This document shows, piece by piece, positions 31,851-42,768 of a DNA stretch of 64,000 nt. Numbering within the stretch: the first letter of the stretch is position 1; every line of letters begins with the position of its first letter. The stretch covers positions 73,449,104 through 73,513,103 of the forward strand of contig OV884014.1 in assembly GCA_930367205.1 (NCBI GenBank). The letters are read 5' to 3'. Position numbers and translations under genes: made by a program. This DNA comes from Acanthosoma haemorrhoidale. Taxonomy: Eukaryota; Arthropoda; Insecta; Hemiptera; Acanthosomatidae. The notes under the pieces are model-generated. The model had not been told where the DNA came from, did no database searches, and saw only the letters and a list, made by a program, of their open reading frames with translations.

Positions 31851-34788
31851 ATAACCTCCATTAAAAGGCCAAGAGTACCTTAATAACCACTTGTCACCAG
31901 ATCAGTGGGGGTGGGCCCGAGGAGATGATAAATCATTGTATCGACTAACAATGCAGAAAAGACCTACTTGCTCCTGATGAAATCCTATAATCAATTTCCC
32001 CTACTGTTCTACTGAGTGTGGTGGAAGGCGAACAATAGAAAGCTATGATTCCATGCTTACCAGTTTGCGGTAACTGCTATGGAACATTTACCAACTGTCC
32101 ACCCCCCAAAGATGAAGAAGTGGTCATTTCAGGGAGGAAGAGGAAGATTACACATAGTAATATCATTACCGGTGTGTAAACCATATACTTTATTCATGCT
32201 CATGTGTATGTAATACATACTTATGCTGTTATATGATTCCATGTTATATGTAAAACGTTTTTCACTTTACCTAGATTTGGTTTATTTATTAAAAATCTTT
32301 TGTATTGTTCAATATTATTTTTTTCCTTTTTTTTCTCATAATTAAACTGCTTTAACAAAAATTGTGAAAATTCCTTTTTTTAAACATAATTATCTCCTAA
32401 ACTATTGATTGAACAGAAAAATAAATAAAAACACTTGAATAGAAAAATTTGTGTACTTTAACTTAAAAATAATGACTACTTTGCGAGATGTTTGCGAAAA
32501 ACTGAAAAAAAGTGATCTTTAACCCCAGCCTCTAACGTTCACCTCCACACTCATGAACTCATGGACAACCATGAAACAGGACATAGTTTTTGAGAATAAA
32601 GGGAAAGTATGGATTTGGGGATCGTTTGCAGCTCAAAACGAGTTAGTAAATATCTCTTGCTTATTAGCCCAAGTGGTCAGAATTTTAGAGGAATTCGAAA
32701 TCTCATTATCTCAAATGACTTTCTCTAAGGTCGTTAAATATTATTTATTACCTACGAGACATTCTCTCGTACGATTTTATATTGGATAGAAGTTTTTACT
32801 AGCGCATAGTGAGGTTCATCTATTCTATGATACGGTAGCTAACAAACTCAATGAGAAAATATGTAATTATGTTTAAGCGCAGCTCAGCGGTTATAACAAT
32901 TATACCATTATTAAGTCCCGCATTTTAATTACTTATGCTTCCCCACGGATTCCTCGCCAGCACCATCTCAGTTCACAGAGTTTCTCCGCGTTGTAAACAT
33001 TCTCACATCGAGCGCTCTTTGAGATTGTATCGCTACTAATCATCAGGTGATTATCTCATTTTAAAGGTATATAAGCGTAATGAGATAAATTAACCATTTT
33101 TTTTTATCGCTAACCTCAATCAAAAATTGAAAACAATGATGAGCGTGTGATCTAAAGAAAAAGGAGGCATCGCTCTGTCCGTGAAATGGCCCATATTTCC
33201 CTCATTGGCTTATAATACGAATCGATTAATCTTCTGCATAAAATAATCCCACAATTTAGGGATCTATTCCTTCGGGGATAATACGGAAATAAATGCCTTG
33301 TAGTAAAAACCCGATAACGCAATATTTTTGCTTAGAGAAAACAAATTAACTAGAAAGAATCATATTAAGAACTGATTTTAATGAACACTGCGTAAATTAA
33401 ATTTCACCGCCAAAAAAAATTATTGCAATAGGCAATAATGATAATTATTAAGGGTTGTTAAGAAATTTTGAAGTTTATTAGTAACGCTTTAAATACTTTC
33501 AGTCCATGCCGTTTGCTCTGGTACTTGGGAATTTCTTTTTTAATATAAAAACTTGAACTGTGCCATGGAATCAAAATTTTATATGATGATCCAGTTGAAC
33601 TTTTTTCATATCCAGATACCGTTGTTTCCATCGTTTTGTCTGGACGCATGTTCTTGTCACTGTCAACTTATATTTCAGCTAGAATTATGGAATTTTAAAT
33701 GGAGATTTACATAAAGATTTACATCTCTCCCTCTTTCTCTCTATCTTTTTTTACTAATAAGGGGCTGAAAATATTTAATTCTGTTGTTAAAACACATTGA
33801 TCAAATAACACAACTTTAAACAAAAATAAATAATCAAATATGAATAAACATAAATAATAACAAATATTTAATTGTGACCTTAGGCGATTTGGCACCAAGG
33901 AAAATTGATGAAGAATCGAATTTGTTGTTATAGTTTCATATAAATCAACTTATATTTTCTGTGGAAGATTTACTTGATGACCAGTTTATGGTAATAATAA
34001 AAGCAGCCGTATGAAATAGTGAAAAACCATTAATTAACTAGCTACTTTGTAACAAATAAATATTTTCCCTTGACTAGCATTTATTAATTGATCTCCTTAG
34101 CAATAATGGACGACGACCTTACGTTAACGTTTGGTGGTTTGAGGTGTGCAGGTGTGGGAAATGCTACCTGTATTTATAAGTCTAAAAATCTGAAACCTGA
34201 GGGTTCGCCTAACAACTGTAGTGAACATATTAAGGAGGACCCACTATAACCGACATGGCGAGAGTCCTTTATATGAGACATGGGCGAAGAGGGCTCAGCA
34301 GATATTCACCGAGAGATGCCGCCTTAAGAGGGGAGGCAGAGGCGGTCCCGGATGCTGCGGAGGCGAGAGTAGGCTTTCTCCTCTAGCTTGGTTTTCCTGA
34401 ACCAGTTACTGGAGGAAAGGTACCAGCCATGTCCAGCCAAATACGTACTCCGACCCAGATCCTCCTATCCAGCTATGGCGTATCTGTCGCTTCTCCTTTC
34501 CCGTTCTCTCTTCGTCTACGTCTTCTGCCACGCCCGTTCTGGCGCGTGCTCTATGCTCCTTCCGGTCGAAAGTTGTCACTTAACCAGCGGTAGAGTAAGT
34601 AGCTAGCACACGATGTTCTATAGTAGTTTCTGACGGACCTATGCTTATTCGGGAATTATTACCTTCAAAAAAGTTTTTTTTTTTCATTTTATAAACCAAA
34701 CTGTATTTAGCTAGTGTAGGAACGCTATAAAGGTATGGCTGAGTTACTTAGTAAGTTATGTATACAGGCCGAGTCAGTTTGTAATATA
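31851..34788. other. Non-coding DNA with GC-rich island
   Basis: The region is mostly AT-rich. From about 34200 to 34620 it is markedly GC-richer, with several short overlapping frames but no motif. It could be an unrecognised repeat. A weak exon-like frame at 32064-32179 is listed separately. Confidence 0.4.
32064..32179 (+). CDS. Weak candidate exon, Cys-containing
   Basis: After a splice-acceptor-like TTCCATGCTTACCAG (ending 32063) a frame reads VCGNCYGTFTNCPPPKDEE, followed by a basic stretch and a TAA at 32177-32179. A possible donor GTGTGT lies just before the stop. The protein is unrecognised and the evidence is thin. Confidence 0.18.
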
Positions 34789-35545
34789 ATCAGTGACAGA
34801 ACATCAGTGTAAACGTCAAACGCCGGGAAGTCCGATTGCGTAATCTTCTCCCTCCAAAAGGGAAAAAAGGCCTTGCCAAAATCTTATACTTATAAGTGGG
34901 CAAGAGAACTCACCAGCTTTCTCAATGTATTGTCTGGTTATAAAATGGATTGGAATCTCCGTTTCATTACCCATTTTAGTCACAAAGTAGAAAAAGTACG
35001 ACACGCGAAGTTTTACTGGCTTGCTAACTTCACTCAACTTGTCGCAGCGTCACAAACTGATGATACCTTGACTGACAATACAGCTAAAAGTCTCCAGCAA
35101 TTTCAGAATGGGATCATGAGAAAAGTTGTCAGATATGCCTATCTTGAGAGTTTAAAGAACGCAGACCTGGAACCGTTGTCTGGGTGCTGTCGGTGGGTGA
35201 ATTCATCCACCGGAGACATAAAGTTTTTTGACTCATTGCAGCACCTAACCAACCCAGTGTTTAACTAGCACCACCCTTCCGTCATCGGTGGCAGACTGTC
35301 GGGGAAAAAGAGGTAAATCTTTATGTTGTTAGATGTAAGTTAGTTTTAAGCTTTATGATTCCTAGGGCGAGCCCCTTCACTTTTTAAACATGTATAGACA
35401 ATGAATATATAATGTGCATTATACTTTTGTAATAATCGTAAATCACAGCGTAAAATTGTATAAAATGCAGCCAAGCTACAGGACATGTATTATTGACCTA
35501 TTGTAAATAGATTTTATATAGAATCTATATGGAATTCCATAATTT
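34789..35545 (+). mobile_element. LINE family 2, degenerate 5'-truncated copy
   Basis: It begins in RT sequence (SDCVIFSLQKGKK), shared with the 47.5-kb copy, and reads through several stops and shifts. It continues to LTDNTAKSLQQFQNGIMRKV and FFDSLQHLTNPVFN (open frame 34873-35268, partly) and on to a diverged 3' tail. It is inactive. Confidence 0.8.
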
Positions 35546-36549
35546 CTAAAAACAAGGGCATGTGAAGAAAAAATTTAGTAAGTTATCAAACTACCTTGAA
35601 AGAAAATATGTTTTTGTTTTTATTTTACGATTTTGTCAAAAGCAATATCTGATGCCGACAGAAGCATCGGTCATGCAAGGATAGCTCAGAGACGGGGCAC
35701 CTGACCAGAGATTGTGGAGGTCCCCTAGGTTCAACCGCTGGCCATGTAAAATAATATTTCTTTGGTATATGATTATTGATTATTGAAAATAGCTTTATCT
35801 AAATAATAATCAGAGAGATGTCTCAGTACAAAACATCACACGGGATTTTACAAATAATTTGTGAAAATTGCTATTTTGCCTATATAATTACAACTTTAAA
35901 TCCTTTCTTTCTGATCTGAGAATTCAGTTTTAAAAGATAGCGATTAAGGGCTTTTTTTTTTGCAAGATGCTCTGTGAAGATTTTTTGAATATTTTCCTAT
36001 ATTCTATTTTAATGAAAAACTGGGGACTATGGAGAATGTATTTTTAAATCAATTCAATCGGGTTTAAGACCTCTCTCGTAGAACGTGCAGATCTCCTTAC
36101 TGTCAGATGAAAGTCGATTTTACTGGCTTCGTACATGTTGGAAAGTATAGCTCCCCCTTTCAGCTCGGCGATATTAAAGTTAATTTCAAACCGTCCGCTA
36201 TTAGAAGAAAGCTGCCGCGAGAAAAATGTTTTATCGTTCGAGATCCGCAGGGGTTAAAGACTGCGGTGTTCTGTTCAAACTGTTACACTGTGTTCAACAA
36301 GAGATTCCTCTAGAAACCCTTCGTCAGTGACTAGGTAACAACTCCGCCCGTAACTTTCCTCCTCTGCAGGATCGCTGACTACTCAATGGGCTTAAGCCGT
36401 AGATGTTCACGCACCGGATAAGGTCCGACTCCCTCGGGCTTTGTACGGTGTTAGATGCATATAAGGATATGTAAACATAGACTGAATTACATATTTCACA
36501 GTGAATTATATTTCACATTTTCCCAAGCTTATGTAAAATAGTAATCATA
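35546..36549. other. Non-coding DNA around a SINE-like unit
   Basis: Apart from the tRNA-like sequence at 35675-35765, I see only a short plus-strand frame (36107-36313) in a slightly GC-richer patch, with no recognisable motif. Confidence 0.4.
35675..35765 (+). repeat. tRNA-derived SINE-like sequence
   Basis: An A box (TAGCTCAGAGACGGG, 35682-35696) and a B box (GGTTCAACCGC, 35728-35738) are 31 bases apart, as in tRNA genes. The acceptor and anticodon stems pair poorly, so this is more likely a SINE head than a tRNA gene. The following GTAAAATAATATTTCTTTGG resembles the sequence after the B box of the unit at 4.0 kb. Confidence 0.45.
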
Positions 36550-37964
36550 CACTGCTCTACAAAAAATAATGTGCGCACTTAAAAAAAATCAAATATCTAC
36601 TACCTAATAAAATTATTTCCCCTTTCAATTCTATTTTAATTATTATTTATCGCTTTCAGTGATAAGGGGCTATGAATATAAAAGGAAAAGCCCAACAAAT
36701 ATTCAAAAAAATAATACAGAAATTGCTGATCACGAAAAAATCTTCTGAATCATAAAAAAAAATTACGTTTTAGTACCGGATGATTTCACTTAAATCATTT
36801 GAATCACAGCCCCAAGTATATAAGTTTTCCAAATCGTCTTGATTCATATCCGCCATCGCCTCTACTAAAAAAGTTCCTTACCGGCTTACACGTTTGCCAT
36901 GCTCGTCCCAGATGTGCTCTATAGGATTCAAATCCAGGTTAGCTGGGCACCTCAAAGTCCACATCATTGAGGTATTGCCGCGCTCCACTATATGTGAACT
37001 ACCTAATTATCCTGTATGAAAATCAAAATTTCACCAATTAATAGTCCAAAGAGGATCACGTACTCCTGGATAATATCCTTCTTATACGAATCGGCAATAA
37101 GAGAAGGCCTGAGGAAAACGTGAAACTCTGTTGGCATGATTGAACATCCTCCGAATCTAACTATCACAGTGAGTGACATTACAATCAGCTTAGCGCTCAC
37201 CAGGCCTTCGGCAAATTCGCATCCGTTCATCTGATGTATAAGTAAAGAAGCGTGACTCATATGAAAATAGCACGCTGTTCCACTCGTTTTCAGTCCACAT
37301 AAGCTGTCCCCGAACAGATTTCAAACGAGCTCGATGTTGTTCTCTGGTCAACAATTGGTCCCTGATATTTTGACAGTTTAAATTCATTACAGCATGTCTT
37401 ATCATAACAGTCTTATCATAACAGTTTCCGCACATATTGTTACGCTACATGTTGTACGAAGAAGTAGAGCAGTCTCAGTAGCAGTTGAAAACCGATTCCA
37501 AAGCGTGTGTAGTACAATAAGCCATTTGTCTCTTGGTTCTGTCGCTCGCGGGTGACATGATCCGGGTCTGCGATCGCACAAACCCGTTTCCCGGTAACGT
37601 GTAATTGCTCTCCGACCAGAACTTCAGGTAAACCCAACGGACGGGCTGCATATCTTTAGCTCTTCCACTTAAGCTCGACCGTGAAAACCATTTTTTGCAT
37701 TAAAATTGAAAAAAAAACATTTAGATTAAATTTTAGAGATCATTTACACAAGAATTCACAAAAGCAAAACAAGATAAATGACGATAAAAGACTTAGTTTT
37801 TTGTTTACCCAATAACATAAAGGATTCAATAAAGTCTTTTATTGAAAAGAAATCAAGTCACTTTCATTCAAAAATTAGTCTTGAATATTCTTTTTATTAA
37901 AGATTAGCTTATTTTTATATTATACGAACTTTACTTAGTGTGCCACTTGTTTTTTAAGGCAGTG
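36550..37964 (-). mobile_element. Tc1-like DNA transposon, full length but degenerate
   Basis: The terminal inverted repeats begin CACTGC and are flanked by TA on both sides (36548-36549 and 37965-37966). The length of 1.4 kb is normal for Tc1. The minus strand carries a broken transposase. It includes LLTREQHRARL, then ENEWNSVLFSYESRF (the first catalytic Asp region, where DESRF would be usual, so D has become Y), RRPGE, then FIQDN (second catalytic Asp), and further on LNPIEHIWDE (third acidic residue). At least two frameshifts or stops separate these parts. A 14-bp tandem repeat lies near 37394-37421. Confidence 0.88.
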
Positions 37965-37966
37965 TA

Positions 37967-38644
37967 TTAGTCAAAAATGTTGAGAATCCTGTATGGGCTA
38001 ACAGGGAACAGTTGTTCTAACTCAAATCGTCAAGGATTTTTTTTTTCAGAATAAAAGAAAGCCTTTCATATAACTGAGACAGGAAGACGAATATGGAATG
38101 AGTACTAGTTCAAATGATTAAGGCAAACTGACTGAAAAGATATAGAGAAAGAGCTTGTTGAATATTTGTGTCTTGGAAACGTGGTAAAGAGAATGTGCTC
38201 AGGCTCATTGCGGGACTAATGGTTATTAGCCACAAATGACTAAATGAAATTACACTTCGAATGAATACACTAACATTAGGCATTGAAGGCTTCGCGCTTC
38301 ACTGTCGGATAAGTCTCATGGCGTTGGTTTCATAACCAATTACAAAAAACAACCAAAATAATTGCCTAGCCCAATAGAGAGCCTTTACATTCAACTTGAC
38401 TTGGGCTCAAAATTATTTTTTTGTAGGTCAACATATATGAGTATTCTACGAGAGTGATTTTAAAAATAATCTTATTTAACTGAAGATGATAAATGACGTT
38501 TTTCTTCAAAGTTACTAATTTGGTTACAATAAAAAAAAATCAAGCAACACTGCGCCATTTGTCAACAAAAGGAGTTCAAGTTCTCTACCACTTGGACAAT
38601 ACTTAAATAAATAAGAAACTTTAATACAATACTTAAAATAAGAC
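37967..38644. other. Non-coding AT-rich DNA
   Basis: No supported feature. Confidence 0.5.
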
Positions 38645-39537
38645 TGGAGTGACCGCTAACAACATAAGACCCCTATACTCTATTGTATATAAATTGTAAA
38701 CAAGTGTAAATAACATTACCAAAATATAAATCATTGTAAATGTGGTAAACAATAAACATGCAGCTGTGAGCTAATTAGTTATATGAGCTGCCAGTAGCAG
38801 GTACTAAGCGACCCAACCCGCTGAGAGACCCTTGCCCAGGTCACGTATCGGTTACATATCTCTTTATCAGATAACAAAGAAAACCACATACTCAACGTAC
38901 ATGGGATACTACAAAAGCAGAGCTGATTGGCTACAGACGAAGCCAGCTGGGTATTTAAGACCGGCGGTTTGGTGCCTGTATATTATTCTCCTGTCAACCA
39001 ACTGGCTCGTGGCTGCTCTGATGTAAACTCTGAAACTTGACTTCTTCATTATGAAAACTTCTGCATCTCTTTCTCTCCTCACCTCGCTACGTTTTAGTCC
39101 GGCGTTGTCAGACCCCACACCTTCCTAGTTGGAATCTCTGCCTTCGTCTCGCTAAGTCTAGCACCTCTTAGGGAGAGACCTCCCTAATGGAAAACGGTTG
39201 TCGTGGCCCTACAAGCTTACTAATCAGTGTTCCCCACGGCAATTCAGTCTGCCTCTCTCCGGTTCACACTCGCCTTTGGGATCCGGACGGATTTCGCCTA
39301 CCCTCAGATACCGAGTGTGAATTCGTGGTCATTCCAAGACCACACAAAATACCTACACTACCTACTCTATACCTCTTCTCCTGAACATAGTGCATTGTCG
39401 GGGCACATACCTATCAAAAAATGGAGTCAGATAGTAAAGCCGTCATGAAACGATAGTCCAGGTTATAAACTCAAGCAACCCACACTTCGTCACCAGGGCT
39501 AGGGTAACTAGGCACCCCCCCTCGTGATGACCCTACA
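38645..39537 (+). repeat. LTR-like repeat 1 (893 bp)
   Basis: It begins TGGAGTGACC (TGTAGTGACC in the second copy) and ends CCCTACA, which gives the TG...CA ends of an LTR. It is about 880-890 bp and contains an AATAAA. AAGAC occurs directly before (38640-38644) and after (39538-39542), as a 5-bp target duplication would. A near-full-length relative in the same orientation lies at 40773-45429, and a partial one at 50.1 kb. No gag-pol is present. The family is unknown to me; BEL/Pao or Gypsy are possible. Confidence 0.65.
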
Positions 39538-39634
39538 AAGACAAAATAAAAACCTATCATTAGATGATAGAAAATTAATTTACACTCTTGGGCTGAGTAA
39601 GACTGCTACAGCCAGTACGGAATGCGGATTTGTT
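39538..39634. other. Short spacer after LTR-like repeat 1
   Basis: It starts with AAGACAAAATAAAA, which also follows LTR-like repeat 2. I see no primer-binding site that I can identify. Confidence 0.4.
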
Positions 39635-40620
39635 TTAACCCGGGGGAACTCACACCGTGAGATTTTCTCTCACATTTGAAGGAAATGACATTATTTTTAG
39701 TATTATTTACATTATTAGTGCCCTCAACCCATGTATAGCGGCGCGTAAGAGAAGTTTGGTGGAAAAAGTCCGTATCTTGGGAAATTCTCTCATGGTGAGT
39801 GTTCACGTTACGTTTTCGTAAGTACCGCAATTTGGTTTTTATTCGTTTGCTATTGTTATTATATTATAGTTTTCGATAGCTCCTTTCATGAGTCCTGGAT
39901 ATTTTTAAGATTTCTAGAAACTTCTATGTATTTAATTATTTCGACAGAGTATTTTTCGTGGTTTCCGGAACCTGGTAGTTCCCGAAATTCTAAATGACGA
40001 TAAAGACTATCTATCCGAAGAAAGTGGAGCTGAAACCGAACAATGCAATCATCCAACGGATTATGAACACTCGGAAGAAGAAACTGCTGAAAATCCGGAA
40101 GAACCTGATAAAAGGACGTTTGATAATACGTTCATCGATACTGAGAATGAGTGTCAAATGAATTGGTGGATTTGAAGCCGATTTCGAGAATGTGTGAGAG
40201 AGAGAACGTTTCTGTGCAATTTGTCCTGGAAGGAACAATCACGTCTATCACACACTAATCAATTGTAAGTGCAAAAATGTCTTGAAGATTGTTCACTTTT
40301 AATTATTTCCACTTTTATATTATTACCAACAATTTTAATGTGCAATATTTATATTATACGATGATACCTCACTAAAAATAATCTAAACCACGTTTTTGTT
40401 AAACTTACTTTGTGGTTTATTGATTAATATAATGTTTGTTGGTTTATAAAATATTTTTACTTATTCCTTTATCTTTTAAAGATAATAAAATAATTTTATT
40501 TAACGTTATAACGTTGATTAAGTAACTAATTAAAAAAAAATAAAAAATTTGAGATGTGAGAGAAAGTCTCAAGTACGAGATCTTATGTCTCACTTTTCCT
40601 TTCGATTTCTCCCGGGCTAA
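39635..40620 (+). mobile_element. piggyBac-like element, internally deleted
   Basis: The left end is TTAA (39635-39638) followed by CCCGGGGG. The right end is CCCGGG followed by CTAA (40611-40620), a one-base change from TTAA. Inner inverted blocks match: TGAGATTTTCTCTCACA on the left, and GAGACTTTCTCTCACAT in the reverse complement of the right. TTAA duplication with CCC ends is the hallmark of piggyBac elements. Inside, the plus-strand frame 39936-40175 encodes an acidic stretch (DDKDYLSEESGAETE, then HSEEETAENPEEPD), as in piggyBac transposase N-termini. It ends before the DDE core, which is missing. The element is about 980 bp and non-autonomous. Confidence 0.75.
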
Positions 40621-40772
40621 GAAACAAATAAAAAATAGAGGCAAATCTGGTCGTTCTGGAAGCAGACTAAATAAAGCACCTTATTTGTTTTTCTTACAAT
40701 AGTAACCAATTTAAGTCTACTTTCATCGATAAATCATTTGGTTTTTTTTTTCCAAATAAAATTGAAGCAGTA
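40621..40772. other. Spacer before LTR-like repeat 2
   Basis: AT-rich, with no polypurine tract at its right end, so it does not look like the classic sequence before a 3' LTR. Confidence 0.4.
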
Positions 40773-41679
40773 TGTAGTGACCGCTAACTACATAAGATAA
40801 ATCACCCTATACTCTATTATATATATATTGTAAACAAATGTAAATAATATGAACAAATTATAAATCATTGTAAATGTGTTAAGCAATAAAAAATGTGGGG
40901 TGCCAAGTAGTTACATGAGATGGGACAGCTGTCAGTCGCAGGTATGAGCCCAGATGGGGCCACAGACCCTTCGGCAAGGACCCTGCCAGCCTCTCCCAGA
41001 GGACAAAGAAACCACACGTCATTAGTTACACCAATCTCAATAATGACTGGCCAAGGGCAATTTACTTAAGCCGAGGGTCTAGCCCCTGATTCTTTCCTGG
41101 CAACTACTCACTGGCTCATGGCTACCCCGCTTGAAACTCTGAAAACCTGGCTGCTTCTTTATGAAAAACCTCTACATCTCTTCTCTCCTAGGGCTGCCAT
41201 CCGTCCGGGTTTCCCCGGATTTGTCCTAGTTTTGAAGACGTCCGGGGAGCGTCCGGGCGGGGTTTAAATTGTAGTCCGGGTTTTCGATCAGATCTGTTCC
41301 CATAATTTATGTAAATAATACTATGGATTACGTATTTCACCGCACGCGCTGCCTACGTATTTTACTACGCGAGCGGCGAGCGGGGGTGGGGCGCGCTTGA
41401 CCGACGCATGGCGTGATCTGGCGAATGGCGAGCGCGAGCGATCTATTTAGCTGCGTAGCAAAATGTTAGATGTGTAGACGTGTGTTGTGTGAGCGGTGGC
41501 AGCTTGGCGGCAAAACAGCGGACGTAATTTTTGCCAGGTAAGTTTTACATTATTTTACGAAACCGAGCACATAACCACTAGAGTAGAAATATTCGATGTT
41601 TCACAAAGAGTGACAGTACTTCATCCAAAAAACATCATAACCTATTCATTAATAAGTTAAATTACTTACATAGTAAAAT

Positions 41680-42686
41680 GACCTACAAGTTAAGAAACAC
41701 ACAGACGTTTTATACTGTGCGGAAAACACAAAGACCAAACCACATAAACTGTGTAATGGGATTAATTGCTATACAGACGGCTCGCTAACAGAAAACGGGT
41801 CAGGGGCCGGCATATGGAGGAAAGATAAACCAGAATCTGGGATTTCTATTCCTTTAGGTAGACACACCTCGGTCTTTCAGGCCGAAGTGATGGCGATCAA
41901 TGTCTGTACCCAAACCTTAATTGGGGAGGGTGTAAGAAACAGACTGATCACAATTTTCACGGATAGCCAGGCAGCCATTGGCGCCCTGAGAAGCTATACG
42001 ACCAGATCTTATTTGGTTGAGGAGTGTAAAAACAACTTAAACACACTCTCGCTAGCCAATAAGGTTAGAATCGACTGGGTGCCAGGACACACAGGCATCA
42101 CAGGCAATGAGAAGGCAGATGGCCTTGCAAGGGTGGGCTCAGAACAGACACCTCTTGCACCTGAACCCATATGTGGTATCAGCCTCAGCTACGCTAAAAG
42201 GCGTATAAAATTAGCTTTAGAGGACAAGGCAAGACTTTCTTGGAGAGAAACTAAGAAACAGGAACACTCGAAACTGTTTCTTAATGGACCCTGTAAGAGA
42301 AGAAGCTCAGCACTTCTATCAATGGACAGGTGGACACTCAAAAGTGTGACAGGACTCTATACAGGTCACTGTCGGTTAAATAAACACCTCTTTAATTTGG
42401 GGATAGTGGGATCACCAATCTGCAGATTCTGCAAGAAAGAGGGAGAAACGGCACGTCATATAATATGTGACTGTGATAACTTAGCTAGAAAGCGATACCT
42501 TCACTTTGGTAGTGATCGCATTGTAGACCCCAAACTATGTGAACTGATCGATCCATTCAGTATCCTCAGATTTGCAAAGGCCGTGGGCCTGTCACATATA
42601 TAGGACAGGGACATGGACGGCGCACAATAGGTCTCAGTGAGGCCGCGGTGCACAAATGCCGGAACAAATAATAATAATAATAATAA
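41680..42686 (+). mobile_element. RNase-H-bearing LINE (I-group type), 5'-truncated
   Basis: The element is 1.0 kb and flanked by the 13-bp duplication TACATAGTAAAAT (41667-41679 and 42687-42699). It ends in a TAA repeat rather than poly(A), typical of I-group LINEs. The frame encodes RNase H and a C-terminal zinc-knuckle-like domain, so it is a different family from the Jockey-type elements here. It landed inside the hAT element upstream of the transposase start. Confidence 0.92.
41713..42603 (+). CDS. LINE ORF2 C-terminus: RNase H and CCHC-like domain
   Basis: The open frame enters from the 5' truncation. It shows the RNase H acidic residues in CYTDGSLTENG (Asp), SVFQAEVMAI (Glu), IFTDSQAAI (Asp) and HTGITGNEKADGLA (Asp). 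This fold removes template RNA during element replication. Near the end, CRFCKKEGETARHIICDC gives a C-x2-C-x8-H-x4-C pattern. A methionine at 41887 is internal to the RNase H domain and is not a real start. The frame is intact through its TAG at 42601-42603, although the element lacks its endonuclease and reverse transcriptase. Confidence 0.88.
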   Translation, partial: YCAENTKTKPHKLCNGINCYTDGSLTENGSGAGIWRKDKPESGISIPLGRHTSVFQAEVMAINVCTQTLIGEGVRNRLITIFTDSQAAIGALRSYTTRSYLVEECKNNLNTLSLANKVRIDWVPGHTGITGNEKADGLARVGSEQTPLAPEPICGISLSYAKRRIKLALEDKARLSWRETKKQEHSKLFLNGPCKRRSSALLSMDRWTLKSVTGLYTGHCRLNKHLFNLGIVGSPICRFCKKEGETARHIICDCDNLARKRYLHFGSDRIVDPKLCELIDPFSILRFAKAVGLSHI

Positions 42687-42768
42687 TACATAGTAAAATT
42701 TTTGAAAACCTACCTACTTTAAAGTTTTCATCCTTTTCAGATAGGCAGACTGCTAGAAACTAACTACA

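Noticed and set aside
32553..32789. Frame with KVWIWGSFAAQNELV as a Tc1 transposase piece
   Set aside because: Superficial resemblance to a WG(G/S) motif only; no flanking catalytic motifs or inverted ends.
38640..39542. Simple solo-LTR call with AAGAC duplication
   Set aside because: The same AAGAC plus nine further bases also follows the second repeat, so the duplication cannot be taken at face value.
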